A stretch of 64,000 nucleotides of DNA from Candidatus Saccharimonadales bacterium (GTDB lineage Bacteria; Patescibacteriota; Saccharimonadia; Saccharimonadales; Saccharimonadaceae), in NCBI GenBank assembly GCA_039928925.1, contig JBDSSF010000004.1, positions 110,195-174,194 of the forward strand, read 5' to 3'. This document shows, in pieces, positions 33,637 to 43,245 of the stretch (the first letter of the stretch is position 1; each line of letters begins with the position of its first letter). A model generated the notes under the pieces. The model did not search any database, had not been told where the DNA came from, and worked only from the letters and a program-made list of their open reading frames with translations. Position numbers and translations under genes: made by a program.

Positions 33637-35013
33637 ATGAACAGTATGACGCGAGGTATAAAAAACGCGTTTCGTAATCCTCTGCGCACATTCGCAGTCG
33701 TCATTATACTTGCAATAGGAATTGGATTATCGTTATCAATGTTGGTTGCCCAGCAAGCAATCGGAGACCGCATAACACAATTGTCAGCCAATCTTGGATC
33801 GAGTATTACAGTAAACCCAGCTGGTGCAAGAGGCTTTGAAGGTGGGGGTGAAACTCTGACAAGTGCGAGTATTGCAAAGATTAAAGCAGTTGACCATGTA
33901 TCATCTGTCTCCAGCTCCCTGTCGCTCCGTTTAAGGAATAGCTCTGATACTGCCTCAGCACAAGGACCAGGTGGCTCCACCCAGACAAACACAGGAACGA
34001 CAAGTTTAAATTCAGCTATTGATGCTGGGACTCTTGGTCGTCGTAACAGTGGTACCGATACAGAAACAGGCACAGTACAACGTGCATTTAGCCTACCTGT
34101 TACTGCCGTTGGGGTGAGTGCAGGTGTGGATGAATCTGGCAATGCACTAACACTTACAAGTGGCCGTAATATAACAGAGGCCGACAGTGGCGCAAATGTC
34201 GCCGTTGTGGGATCTGGGCTTGCAACCAAAAACAGTTTAAATGTTGGGTCTACCTTCACTGCATATGATAAAACGTTCACAGTGATAGGAATTTTTAATG
34301 CGAGCAACACATTTACGAATGGGCAAATGTATATTCCGCTATTAACAGCACAGACCCTAAGTGCTCAGACGGATCAGTATAGCTCAATTATCGCAAAAGT
34401 CGACTCATTAGAAAATGTCGATGCAACAGTCGCGAGTCTCAAGTCGGTACTTGGTGCAACGGCAGATGTCACGAGTAGTCAGCAAAATGCACAAACTGCT
34501 ATCGACAGTCTAACTAGCGTACGAAACGTATCTCTAATTGGATTCTTCGCATCGCTAATTGCTGCAGGTGTGATCATATTTCTTATTATGTTAGTTGTTG
34601 TTCGTGAAAGACGTCGTGAGATTGGTGTCTTAAAAGCTATTGGAGCTGGTAACGGTAGTATACTCCGACAGTTTATGGTTGAGGCGCTGGTACTTATCGT
34701 ACTCGGATCTGCTGTTGGTGTTGGTGTGGCGTATACAGCAAGTGGGCCAATCGCACAGTCACTCGTATCATCGAATACCTCAAATACCTCAACAAGCCAG
34801 ACTAACACGACAGGTCGTCGCGGTTTCGGTGGTGCAGGTTTAGGCAATGTACAAAATAGTCAGGATCTTGTTGGTAAGGTGGCCACTTCAATCGGGCTTC
34901 CGGTGCTGCTAGAAGGCCTTGGTGCTGCCCTGCTCATTGCAATCATAGGTAGCGCAATTCCAGCTTGGATGACAGCAAAAGTTCGTCCAGCAGAAGTAAT
35001 GAGAGGAGAGTAG
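33637..35013 (+). CDS. MacB/FtsX-family ABC transporter permease
   Basis: 458 aa with the MacB plan: one N-terminal helix (about 22-44), a 240-residue extracellular domain rich in Ser/Thr, then three C-terminal helices (about 305-328, 350-375, 425-447) carrying the FtsX signature VVRERRREIGVLKAIGAGN. A low-complexity Ser/Thr/Asn stretch interrupts the last loop. Start ATG 33637 follows GAAAGGAATT. The ATPase gene begins 2 nt after its stop. Such pairs export peptides, lipoproteins or drugs by mechanotransmission. Confidence 0.88.
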   Translation: MNSMTRGIKNAFRNPLRTFAVVIILAIGIGLSLSMLVAQQAIGDRITQLSANLGSSITVNPAGARGFEGGGETLTSASIAKIKAVDHVSSVSSSLSLRLRNSSDTASAQGPGGSTQTNTGTTSLNSAIDAGTLGRRNSGTDTETGTVQRAFSLPVTAVGVSAGVDESGNALTLTSGRNITEADSGANVAVVGSGLATKNSLNVGSTFTAYDKTFTVIGIFNASNTFTNGQMYIPLLTAQTLSAQTDQYSSIIAKVDSLENVDATVASLKSVLGATADVTSSQQNAQTAIDSLTSVRNVSLIGFFASLIAAGVIIFLIMLVVVRERRREIGVLKAIGAGNGSILRQFMVEALVLIVLGSAVGVGVAYTASGPIAQSLVSSNTSNTSTSQTNTTGRRGFGGAGLGNVQNSQDLVGKVATSIGLPVLLEGLGAALLIAIIGSAIPAWMTAKVRPAEVMRGE

Positions 35014-35014
35014 T

Positions 35015-35698
35015 ATGTTAAAAGTTGCTAATTTAGAGAAGACATTTAAAAGTGGTGATCACACAATCAGTCCAGTAAAAGATGTCACCTTTTCGCTAAA
35101 ACAAGGAACATTCGCTGCCATTGTCGGTAGGAGCGGAAGTGGTAAGAGCACCCTTCTTTCACTGCTAGGAGCGCTTGACCGTCCAACAGGCGGATCAATA
35201 GAAATAGACGAGGGACGGAATATTGCTAAACTTTCGGACCGCCAATTAACTGAGTATCGTCGCAATGGTATCGGGTTTGTATTTCAGCAATATAATCTCA
35301 TTCCCAACTTAACCGCAATTGAAAATGTTATGTTGCCAATGGAATTTGCTAGTCTTCCTAGGGTGCAGAGGCTCACTCGTGCAAAAGAATTACTTGAGCA
35401 GGTTGGGCTTGATGAGGATCGCCAAACTCGTCGATCTAATCGTTTGAGTGGAGGGGAGCAGCAGCGCGTAGCGATTGCTCGTGCACTTGCTAATAAGCCA
35501 AAGATGATTTTAGCGGATGAGCCAACAGGTAATTTGGACACGCACAACGGCGAATTGATCTTTGAATTATTACATGATCTTTCGAGAAGTCAAAAAACAA
35601 CAATTATTGTAGTCACGCATGATCTACAAATCGCTGGAAAAACAGACGTCACGTTACAGCTTGCTGATGGCATCCTGACCAGTAAAAACAGAAAATAA
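35015..35698 (+). CDS. MacB/LolD-type ABC transporter ATPase
   Basis: 227 aa. Walker A GRSGSGKST, Q-loop FVFQQYNLIP, signature LSGGEQQRVAIARAL, Walker B MILADEPTGNLD and H-loop VVTHD, all canonical. Partner of the preceding FtsX-type permease. Confidence 0.94.
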   Translation: MLKVANLEKTFKSGDHTISPVKDVTFSLKQGTFAAIVGRSGSGKSTLLSLLGALDRPTGGSIEIDEGRNIAKLSDRQLTEYRRNGIGFVFQQYNLIPNLTAIENVMLPMEFASLPRVQRLTRAKELLEQVGLDEDRQTRRSNRLSGGEQQRVAIARALANKPKMILADEPTGNLDTHNGELIFELLHDLSRSQKTTIIVVTHDLQIAGKTDVTLQLADGILTSKNRK

Positions 35699-35714
35699 AA
35701 ACGTACACACTATA

Positions 35715-35746
35715 TGTAAAGTCCCGCTTTGTGGCGGGATTTTACA
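35715..35746. terminator. bidirectional terminator
   Basis: TGTAAA.TCCCGC pairs with GGCGGGA.TTTACA. It overlaps the last codons of the convergent 35742-36608 gene. Confidence 0.75.
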
Positions 35747-36608
35747 TGTCGATAATTGTAATGTTTTCGGTACCAAGTACATCAAAAATACGCTTATTAG
35801 TTTGGGACGTCGTTCGCGCAAATACTCGCATTGATTCGATAGCGTCGCGTAATTCGTTATCATTTATAACATTCATGTGTCTACTATCGTATACTTGATC
35901 AATAGAAGATATGATACCTAGATTTTTAGCATCATGGTAAGCTGTTTGAACATGATCTCCAGTGATAAGGATAACATTACCATTCTTTACTTGAGTCTGC
36001 GTAATTACGTGTTTAGCGTTTTTCGCACGTTCACGCTTGATTGCTATAAAGCCGCTAAGTATAAATCGAGTTTTATTTGGTAACTCATCTATTTTTTTAA
36101 TAGGAGCAAATAGTGTCGTATGGGCAACGCCAACTACCGTATAACCGTCGGCTGCAAGTGCATGCAAGATGGCTTCGGCTTTCTCTCGTTCATTTTCTGT
36201 TAAATCAGACCTATGAAGAACCTGCTCGGGTGCACCTTTTACATATAAATCAAACAATGTTCCATGATGCCATACGTTCCCGCTTAATAAATGGACTTTA
36301 TCAAATCTAACCTCGTTGACTGCAGGCTGGCGTCTAAATGATCTGTTTTGAATTTTTATATATTCTGCGAATGCCCTGTCAATGTAATGAGATGTGTTTA
36401 TAGCAGAGCCTATAATAGCTTCCATCATATCTTCCTGACTAGATGTGCTATGCCACACCTTCGTCACATGTGCTTCAACGCTCTTTGATGAACTTGTCGC
36501 ATTAATTATAACAGTCTTCATACTGCGCGTAGACAAGAGCGTCCTAGCACGCTTTAGAGACGTACGAAGCGTACCGTGCTCGTCCTTAGCTGAGATAGAT
36601 TTAAGCAT
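35742..36608 (-). CDS. soluble P-type-ATPase-like protein lacking the catalytic Asp
   Basis: A 288-aa cytosolic protein aligning with the P and N domains of P2-type cation ATPases but with no membrane helices. Conserved: LLSTRSMKTVI (before the phosphorylation loop), HVTKVW (after it), the nucleotide-binding KGAPEQVLHRSDLTE, the DPPR-region analogue SGFIAIKRERAK, ITGDHVQTA and VFARTTSQTNKRI. By alignment the DKTGT loop is replaced by NATSS, so the phospho-acceptor Asp is Asn. The chain stops just before the expected GDGxNDxP. TATAAT (36621-36616) lies 7 nt before ATG 36608, so this is an intact leaderless gene, not an obvious broken one. Likely an ATP- or ion-sensing relic; function unknown. 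Confidence 0.78.
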   Translation of the reverse strand: MLKSISAKDEHGTLRTSLKRARTLLSTRSMKTVIINATSSSKSVEAHVTKVWHSTSSQEDMMEAIIGSAINTSHYIDRAFAEYIKIQNRSFRRQPAVNEVRFDKVHLLSGNVWHHGTLFDLYVKGAPEQVLHRSDLTENEREKAEAILHALAADGYTVVGVAHTTLFAPIKKIDELPNKTRFILSGFIAIKRERAKNAKHVITQTQVKNGNVILITGDHVQTAYHDAKNLGIISSIDQVYDSRHMNVINDNELRDAIESMRVFARTTSQTNKRIFDVLGTENITIIDM

Positions 36609-36622
36609 TAGTGATATTATAG

Positions 36623-36661
36623 CAAAAAATAACCTCACCGTAGATATACTCCAGTGAGGTT
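36623..36661 (-). terminator. terminator of the Gre factor gene
   Basis: AACCTCAC pairs with GTGAGGTT across a 15-nt loop and is followed by ATTTTTT on the minus strand. Confidence 0.78.
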
Positions 36662-36680
36662 ACTGTACTTGCTAGTTATT

Positions 36681-37148
36681 TTAAGCAATTCTAATGAGTT
36701 CTAAGCGTTGGGTTTTACCCGCTCGTCCCCATTCGACTGTATCTTTGATTTGCTTACCTAGAAGGCTTTGACCTAGAGGGCTTTTATCTGATATCCGCCC
36801 ATCGCTTGGGTTCGCTTCAAAGCTATCAACGATTGTATATCGTAGAAGCCGGCCTTTACTATCAATCATATCAACAACTGAGCCTATAGCAACGAATAGC
36901 CTATCTCGTTTTCGAGGTAATAGTCGTGCTGTCTTAAGCGTCTGCTGCTTATCATAGAGTTCTGCTTCACTAGCTTGGAGCGATGCTAGTTTTTGGATAC
37001 GTGCGAATCGCTCTTCGTGCGAATCTGATTTATCAAGTTCTCGTAATTCTGAACGGTTTTTTTCAATATCATGGCTGAGACGAGCGATCTGTTTTTTTAG
37101 TTCTTTAAAGCCTTTTTTGCTCAAATAAACAATAGTTGCTGTGTTCAT
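36681..37148 (-). CDS. GreA/GreB-family transcription factor
   Basis: 155 aa. An N-terminal antiparallel coiled coil (about 12-78, rich in Lys/Glu/Leu) and a C-terminal FKBP-like domain with YTIVDSFEANPSDGRISDKS and PLGQSLLGK. The coiled-coil tip has acidic residues (ELDKSDSHEE), as needed to reach the RNA polymerase active site and stimulate cleavage of backtracked RNA. Whether it is the housekeeping GreA or a paralogue cannot be told from this window. Confidence 0.83.
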   Translation of the reverse strand: MNTATIVYLSKKGFKELKKQIARLSHDIEKNRSELRELDKSDSHEERFARIQKLASLQASEAELYDKQQTLKTARLLPRKRDRLFVAIGSVVDMIDSKGRLLRYTIVDSFEANPSDGRISDKSPLGQSLLGKQIKDTVEWGRAGKTQRLELIRIA

Positions 37149-37255
37149 AGAATGTCTCCTTTTACGTTTTGTCTTTTATCAATTCGGATTTTTTCCTCTT
37201 TGATATTTTAATTATGCCAAAGATATCTGAATCAAACCTGAGAATTCAAATATAG

Positions 37256-38266
37256 TTATGATTTTCCTTCAACTGACTTTGAAGGCGCACTTGATGTCTG
37301 AAGTATAATTGTAAATATTGTCGTATCGTTGACTGCGCTGGTTGCTGTAAGCTCTCCATCGTTTAACTCAACAATTTTTTTTGCAACAGATAATCCTAGA
37401 CCATACCCATTTTTTGATGCATTTGTGCGAGAGCTATCACCACGGTAGAAGCGATCAAAAATATGCGGTAATTGCTCCTCAGGGATGCCACTACCCTCAT
37501 TAGATACCTCGATGCGCACCTTACCTGATCGACGAGTTACGGTAACTGATACCATCGATGTATCCGGGCTATACTTGATAGCATTATCAATGAGAATCAT
37601 GGCAAGCTCTTCGACGCTTCCAAGTGTCACCATGGTATATATCGGCGATTCAAACTCTTTAAAGTGAATACGTTTTCCTTGTGGGTCAAATGTCTTGATA
37701 ACGTTAGTGACTGCTCTGTTAACCTCTACTTTTTCCCTCTCAACGTTTGAATAGTCAAGCTTAGACAGCTGCAGCAGCGTATGTGATAAGCGAGTTAATT
37801 TGTTAACCTCTTCGAGATTACTCTCGAGTAGTTCATGCATCTCGTCTTTTGTTAAGTGTGTATCTCTCAGTGCAACTTCAATCTCTGTTTTCATAGCCGC
37901 AAGTGGCGTTCGTAACTCGTGACTAGCATCACTGGTAAAGCGAGACTGGGCTTCATGAGCTTCTTCTATAGGACGTATAGTTCGTCTCGCAAGGTAGAAG
38001 CTACCCACACCACCGATTCCTAAAACGAGGAAGTTGATATATACAAGCCCGATGACTAAATTTCCTTCACCTTCATGTAGTTGATCCGAACGAAGATCGG
38101 GAAATCCGTAATTTCTAGGTAATCGAAGACTTGTTTCGATTTGGCTTAATCTTGCATTTATCTCACTTGAAGCGATCTGATAAATAGCAACACTAAACAG
38201 CAGACTCAGGGTCATAAGAATAAGAAGATACCAGCCTGTTAACTTTAGTGTTGCACTTTGAAACAT
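37256..38266 (-). CDS. sensor histidine kinase
   Basis: 336 aa with two membrane helices (about 10-30 and 72-94) around a short 40-residue extracellular loop, so the sensed signal is probably membrane-borne. There is no clear HAMP. The phospho-acceptor His is in DASHELRTPLAAMKTE, the N box is IDNAIKYS, and the ATP lid is GSGIPEEQLPHIFDRFYRGD then GYGLGLSVAKK. Its start is 2 nt from the response regulator stop; the two form an operon. Confidence 0.93.
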   Translation of the reverse strand: MFQSATLKLTGWYLLILMTLSLLFSVAIYQIASSEINARLSQIETSLRLPRNYGFPDLRSDQLHEGEGNLVIGLVYINFLVLGIGGVGSFYLARRTIRPIEEAHEAQSRFTSDASHELRTPLAAMKTEIEVALRDTHLTKDEMHELLESNLEEVNKLTRLSHTLLQLSKLDYSNVEREKVEVNRAVTNVIKTFDPQGKRIHFKEFESPIYTMVTLGSVEELAMILIDNAIKYSPDTSMVSVTVTRRSGKVRIEVSNEGSGIPEEQLPHIFDRFYRGDSSRTNASKNGYGLGLSVAKKIVELNDGELTATSAVNDTTIFTIILQTSSAPSKSVEGKS

Positions 38267-38268
38267 AA

Positions 38269-38940
38269 TTACCCCTCTATTTTGTAGCCAAAACCTCTGA
38301 CAGTGTGAAGTAGCGGAGTTTTAAATGGAACATCTATTTTATTGCGAAGGTATTTTATATACACTTCTACTGTGTTTGGCAAAATATCCGCGTCGTAGTC
38401 CCATACATGACTAATAATTGTTTCTTTTGAAAGTGGTCGACCCTGATTTCTAAGCATGTACTCGAGCAGACCGAACTCTTTGTTGGTCAGTTGAATTGTT
38501 TTATTTTCTCGTGTGACACTAAAGTTCACAGTATCAAGTGATAAATTACCAGCTGTCAAGATATTCGGCTGTTGTTCACTTGGCCGCCGTAATAGCGCTC
38601 GGACCCTCGCTAGGAGTTCCTCGAGCGCAAATGGCTTGACAAGGTAATCGTCCGCACCACTGTCAAGCCCATCTGTACGATCCGACACACCCCCGAGTGC
38701 AGTTAGCAAAATAACTGGTGTGTGAATTTTTGCTTCACGCATAGCCTTTACTATTGCAATACCGTCATATTCTCCTGGGAGCATACGGTCGACAATCGCC
38801 ACATCGTAGGGTTCAGTTGTCGCCATAGCATACCCGTCATCACCATCGAAAGATACGTCAACTGCGTAACTTTCCTGTTCAAGAGCTTTTTTAAGAGCTC
38901 GTGCAATTTTATGTTCGTCTTCGATAATTAATATTCTCAT
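38269..38940 (-). CDS. OmpR/PhoB-family response regulator
   Basis: 223 aa. A receiver domain with acidic pocket (IIEDEH), phospho-acceptor Asp51 in IVDRMLPGEYDG and switch Lys in VKPFALEEL. A winged-helix DNA-binding domain follows (TNKEFGLLEYMLRN, VHTVRGFGYKIEG type end). TATTAT lies 6 nt before the ATG, so it is leaderless. First gene of the two-component operon. Confidence 0.94.
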   Translation of the reverse strand: MRILIIEDEHKIARALKKALEQESYAVDVSFDGDDGYAMATTEPYDVAIVDRMLPGEYDGIAIVKAMREAKIHTPVILLTALGGVSDRTDGLDSGADDYLVKPFALEELLARVRALLRRPSEQQPNILTAGNLSLDTVNFSVTRENKTIQLTNKEFGLLEYMLRNQGRPLSKETIISHVWDYDADILPNTVEVYIKYLRNKIDVPFKTPLLHTVRGFGYKIEG

Positions 38941-38980
38941 GTATTAATAATATGTCTTTAAACTGAGAAAATACTGTATC

Positions 38981-39307
38981 TTAGGCGATTGCCGTATGGA
39001 CTGGAGCGTATTTATCGCTCCAAAGCTGCATATCAACAAGAATAGGCATTAAATCTCTCCCCTTTTTTGTGAGGGCGTATTCACAGCGGGTATTATTTGT
39101 CGAAAGGCGTTTAATAATGTCCGCTTCCTCAAGGGTGATTAATCTCGCAGATAGAGTACGCGGATTTATGCCGCCCACTAGATCCTGTAATTGACAAAAT
39201 CGTACTGACTTTTCATTTACAAAGTAGCGTAGCAACTGAGGTGTCCATTTGTCACCTAGAATATGCGTTGCTGCTGCGACGCAGCCAATAGTTTTTATTT
39301 CGCTCAT
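38981..39307 (-). CDS. HxlR-family transcriptional regulator
   Basis: About 108 aa. A winged-helix with the HxlR pattern: HILGDKWTPQLLRYF, RFCQLQDLVGGINPRTLSARL and CEYALTKKGRDLMPIL. Members sense redox or aldehyde stress through a Cys near the N-terminus; one Cys is present there (TIGCVAAATHIL). TTGACA, 17 nt, TATAGT, then 6 nt to ATG 39307, so leaderless. The frame extends to 39322 but the promoter excludes that start. Confidence 0.9.
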   Translation of the reverse strand: MSEIKTIGCVAAATHILGDKWTPQLLRYFVNEKSVRFCQLQDLVGGINPRTLSARLITLEEADIIKRLSTNNTRCEYALTKKGRDLMPILVDMQLWSDKYAPVHTAIA

Positions 39308-39369
39308 ACTAACACTATACATTGTCTAGCAAATATTGTCAAAGACGTCAAGGGGTATATTTCTTAAAA

Positions 39370-41016
39370 TCAATTATTGTTTTTACGAATATGCTTCATG
39401 CCATATTCCCAGCTTGCATCTGTTTTCTTGTGAGGATTAAATATGTAGTGTGGATCGAATATTTCTTTTACAGTTTTAAAGTGATTGTACATATCAACAC
39501 CAAACATAGCTTCCAGCCACGGTCCGCGTATCATGCCATCATTATGCTCGCCGGCCATAGTCCCCCCATATTTGAGAACAACTGGAATTAGCTCACGCAT
39601 GATAGGTTCTAGTTTTGCATGCTCTTTTTGGCTTACAATATCTATTAGTGGAATAATATGAAAGTTACCATCCCCAAAGTGTCCGGCAATTGTTGCAGGT
39701 AGTTTATATCTCCTCATTATAGCTCGTGCTTCGGGTAGGAAATTGTGAATATGTCGTGGTTGAACAGTCATATCATCAATAAATGGTGCTGCGAACTTTC
39801 CATGTACTCGATTTCGAAGTAGGCTTAAGCTAGCACGACGAATATTCCAAAAAAGAGCACTGTTTGCATCGTCATGTTCAACTGTTGTTTTTAATCGAAA
39901 TTTACTTAAATCTTTTCTAAGCTCAGTGATACGACTGTCGATCTTCGGTATTGATTTATCCTCAAACTCAACCATTAGAACCATACTAGGAATATGACCC
40001 CGAAAACGTGCGGCTTGACCGAGCAGTATAGCTTGTTGCTTTAGGTACTCTTTTGTACCTAGTTGTTGGCGAAATGTACTGAAGTACTTTATACCTAGGT
40101 CAAACGTAACATCATCAAAACCTTCAAAAGTTACGGGTTTGTGTCGAAGCACAGTTTGAATAACTTCTTCAAGTTGTGATTGCTTCTCGATATAAATAAT
40201 AAGGAGGCCATTATGCAGTGCTTTGCGGTGTGTCTGGATAACGATGTCTGTTACAACGCCTAGTGTACCCTGGCTACCAGTAATAAGTTGTGTCATATCA
40301 AATATACCTGTTTCGCGGTCCCAGACGCTCCATAGGTTGTACCCCATTGAATTTTTATTTACTTTTGGTCTGGCATTACGTATATCATCATAATTATTTT
40401 CAATGAGTGTAAATAGGCGCTTATATAACTTTCCCTCAAAATCTTGTTTTTTCATTTTTATTGCTAACTCGCGCTTATTTAAAGGCTTCACGGTGTACTG
40501 CTTACCGTCAGCAAAAACTACTTTTAACTCTCTAACTGACTTATCAGCATTTCCATACTGCAGTGATCTCTCACCTCCGCTGTTATTGCCTACCATGCCA
40601 CCGAGTGTGCACCATGCGCGAGATGCAGGTACGCAGCCGATCAAATGCGTTGTCCCAAGCAAAGTATCTATATCACGCATATGAACACCGGGTTCAGCAT
40701 GGAGCAAATCTCCAGTATATGGGTGTATCGTGTTAAAGTATTTTGTCATATCAAGAATAAGTGATCCGCTAATAGCACCGCCAGACATATCCGTTCCAGC
40801 ACCCCTCGCTGTAATACTAAGTGAGGGGTAATCTAATTTATTCTTTGCAACAAAAGACACGACTTGTTCGATATCATTACTATGTTTAGGCTCAAGTACA
40901 GCTGTAGGAATTAACTCATATATACTGGCATCGTGGCTGTACGCTGTCAGAGTCTTTTTGTCAGTTTTAATATCGCCATCAAAAACCGCCTGTATTTGTT
41001 CCGCCACATCTTTCAT
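39370..41016 (-). CDS. FAD-linked oxidase, second paralogue
   Basis: 548 aa, same architecture as the gene at 31314: LTARGAGTDM-type SGGAISG block, TLGGMVGNNSGGERSLQYG, TIAGHFGDGNFHIIP and GTMAGEHNDGMIRGPW. TATAGT lies 7 nt before the ATG (leaderless). The HxlR regulator gene lies just downstream on the same strand, so it may regulate this oxidase. D-2-hydroxyacid oxidation is the likely reaction. Confidence 0.88.
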   Translation of the reverse strand: MKDVAEQIQAVFDGDIKTDKKTLTAYSHDASIYELIPTAVLEPKHSNDIEQVVSFVAKNKLDYPSLSITARGAGTDMSGGAISGSLILDMTKYFNTIHPYTGDLLHAEPGVHMRDIDTLLGTTHLIGCVPASRAWCTLGGMVGNNSGGERSLQYGNADKSVRELKVVFADGKQYTVKPLNKRELAIKMKKQDFEGKLYKRLFTLIENNYDDIRNARPKVNKNSMGYNLWSVWDRETGIFDMTQLITGSQGTLGVVTDIVIQTHRKALHNGLLIIYIEKQSQLEEVIQTVLRHKPVTFEGFDDVTFDLGIKYFSTFRQQLGTKEYLKQQAILLGQAARFRGHIPSMVLMVEFEDKSIPKIDSRITELRKDLSKFRLKTTVEHDDANSALFWNIRRASLSLLRNRVHGKFAAPFIDDMTVQPRHIHNFLPEARAIMRRYKLPATIAGHFGDGNFHIIPLIDIVSQKEHAKLEPIMRELIPVVLKYGGTMAGEHNDGMIRGPWLEAMFGVDMYNHFKTVKEIFDPHYIFNPHKKTDASWEYGMKHIRKNNN

Positions 41017-41057
41017 ACTCTCTACTATACGTTAAGCATGAGAGGTTTGTCGATAAT

Positions 41058-42275
41058 TTATGCGCGCTTTTTACGTCGAAATATAGATGCAATTGATATA
41101 CGCTTCGAGTATTCAAGTGTGCCATAGCGGAATAAGCGAATTGCAAGCGAGAGAACGACGGTTGCACTAAGCGCAAGAATAGTAATGCCAAGCAGTGCCT
41201 CAGGAATTGAAAGGTTACCGACGGCATTTCGTAGCATAAGTGGAATTGGTGCAGTCAGTGGGAAGAAACTTAAAAATTTAACAAGTAACGTATCTGGAGC
41301 TGACACAAAAAGCGTTACCGCATAGAGTGGCCCAAATATAAGTGTCATCACCATACCGAAGAATCCACCAGCCTCTTTTGCAGTTGGTGTTGCCGCACCA
41401 ATTGCCACGAGTAGTCCTGTAAACAGGAGGAAACTAAGTGCAAATATTGCTGCACCGATCGCGATACGCACAGGGTCGAGAGGAATATTTGACAGGTCAA
41501 TATTTGGAAGATCAAGCTGATTTCGAAATAGCAAATAAACAACCACAATAGGAATCATGATGACGACAATTTGAATGGCAGCAAGAACAATTAATGAAAG
41601 TATTTTACCAATAATAAGCGCCCTTGCCTTAATTGTGGTCAGTATCATTTCAATAACACGGTTCTCTTTCTCTTCAGTCGTGCTCGTGAGCATTTGATTA
41701 CCAAACATGACAATTAGAATATAGAATAAAACAAGGAATATTCCCGGCGCAATAATCTGTTTGAAGCCATCATATTTTACGCCATCTTTGTATGTTGTTG
41801 AATTGAAACCAACCTTATTTTGTAAGATAGCAATCGTTTGAGTGTCTACTTTATTTGTTACTGCCTGTTGTAACAATGCAGAAGCAACGCCCTGGTATCG
41901 ACTATTATCAAATAGTCCTACATCTTTTGCATATACTTCTACCTGGTTCTTTGTAAGATCGCTAGGATAGTAGAAATAAGCATCGAGTTTACCAGAAGTC
42001 ACTCGATCAATACCTGCTTGTTTCGAAGTAACGGTGGTTGCACCGATCTGCTTAAGGATATTACTTGATAAAACATGCGAATCGTCAGTGATTGCAATGC
42101 TAAAGGTTTGATTTTTAGTATCTGATGCCGCTTGATCCGTTGTTTTGTTTGAGAAAAATATAATCGCAAACACTGCACCAATAATGACAGGAAATGCAAG
42201 TGCCATAATCCAGAAACTTTTCTTTCTAAGTGTCCTCACTACTTCAAATTGAAATACAGTACCTAAATTATGCAT
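41058..42275 (-). CDS. NatB-type ABC-2 permease
   Basis: About 405 aa. N-terminal helix (about 18-40), a 130-residue extracellular domain, then five to six C-terminal helices, the ABC-2/NatB arrangement with STTEEKENRVIEMILTTIKA on the cytoplasmic loop. ATG 42275 follows GAGGAGGCG and overlaps the ATPase stop by 8 nt. Na+ or drug export by homology to NatAB; substrate not proven. Confidence 0.86.
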   Translation of the reverse strand: MHNLGTVFQFEVVRTLRKKSFWIMALAFPVIIGAVFAIIFFSNKTTDQAASDTKNQTFSIAITDDSHVLSSNILKQIGATTVTSKQAGIDRVTSGKLDAYFYYPSDLTKNQVEVYAKDVGLFDNSRYQGVASALLQQAVTNKVDTQTIAILQNKVGFNSTTYKDGVKYDGFKQIIAPGIFLVLFYILIVMFGNQMLTSTTEEKENRVIEMILTTIKARALIIGKILSLIVLAAIQIVVIMIPIVVVYLLFRNQLDLPNIDLSNIPLDPVRIAIGAAIFALSFLLFTGLLVAIGAATPTAKEAGGFFGMVMTLIFGPLYAVTLFVSAPDTLLVKFLSFFPLTAPIPLMLRNAVGNLSIPEALLGITILALSATVVLSLAIRLFRYGTLEYSKRISIASIFRRKKRA

Positions 42276-43038
42276 TATGCGCCTCCTCTGAATCATTTTC
42301 ATCACCATATACTTCTATAAAAATATCATCAAGCGATTTACCGCCAAATTTTTTCTTAACAGCAGCAACTGTGCCGTACGCACTTGCTTTGCCGTCTTTT
42401 AGTAAGATGATTCGATCACAGAGACGTTCGACTTCCTCCATTTGGTGTGTAACGAATACGACTGTCGCACCAGCTTTTTGATGTTCTTCAATAATTGTCA
42501 TTAAGAGCCGACGATTAATCGGGTCGAAGCCCTTTGTTGGTTCATCGAGAATAAGTAATTCAGGATTATTCATAATAGTAATGCCAAGTTGTATTTTTTG
42601 TTGCTGGCCACCCGATAATTTGTCTAAGCGCGTTGTTGCTTTATCGAGAAGCCCTACTCGCTCGAGGTATGACATAGACCATTCACGAGCATCTGTACGT
42701 GACATTCCTTTAAGCTGACCAAAATAAATCATGACACTAATAGCGTTCTCTTTTTTGTAGAGACCTCGCTCTTCTGGCAAGTATCCGAGTCGACTTCCAC
42801 CTGCGTGTGGTTCAAATTGCTCCCCGTTTATCAATAGTTCACCCGCGGCAGGTTCATATAGTCCAAGAAGTGCGCGAATTGTGGTTGTCTTCCCAGATCC
42901 ATTACTCCCCAGGAAGCCGAAGATCTCACCTCTATTTACAGTAAATGACAGATCATCAATGACGGTTTTACTACCAAAATCCATTCGAAAGTGGTTGATA
43001 CTAATAATTGGTACAGGCTCTGGTTTGGCTGTTGGCAT
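42268..43038 (-). CDS. NatA-type ABC transporter ATPase
   Basis: 256 aa. Walker A GSNGSGKTTTIRALLGL, signature LSGGQQQKIQLGI, Walker B LLILDEPTKGFDP, H-loop FVTHQ. A C-terminal extension matches the NatA/DrrA group. Start ATG with GGAGTG upstream; TATAAT lies about 45 nt before the start. Confidence 0.93.
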   Translation of the reverse strand: MPTAKPEPVPIISINHFRMDFGSKTVIDDLSFTVNRGEIFGFLGSNGSGKTTTIRALLGLYEPAAGELLINGEQFEPHAGGSRLGYLPEERGLYKKENAISVMIYFGQLKGMSRTDAREWSMSYLERVGLLDKATTRLDKLSGGQQQKIQLGITIMNNPELLILDEPTKGFDPINRRLLMTIIEEHQKAGATVVFVTHQMEEVERLCDRIILLKDGKASAYGTVAAVKKKFGGKSLDDIFIEVYGDENDSEEAHNA

Positions 43039-43107
43039 ATAACACTCCAGTTAGTTTCTACCTCCATTATAACATGGCTAATATATTGATAATGCGAACA
43101 TTAAATT

Positions 43108-43136
43108 TTGACCTATCAATAAATATATGTTAAAAT
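43108..43136 (+). promoter_or_regulatory. promoter with structured leader
   Basis: TTGACC, 17 nt, TAAAAT. The 105-nt leader contains TCGCAGC-AACC-GCTGTGA and GCCG-ACGTCG-CGGC hairpins before the ribosome site of the 43246 gene. Confidence 0.6.
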
Positions 43137-43245
43137 AAAATAGTAACATCTGCCATATCGGATAGGTGGTCGCAGCAACCGCTGTGATAAATGGCCGACG
43201 TCGCGGCTGACAACGATTACACGCACAATGAAAGGTGCATGTAGC

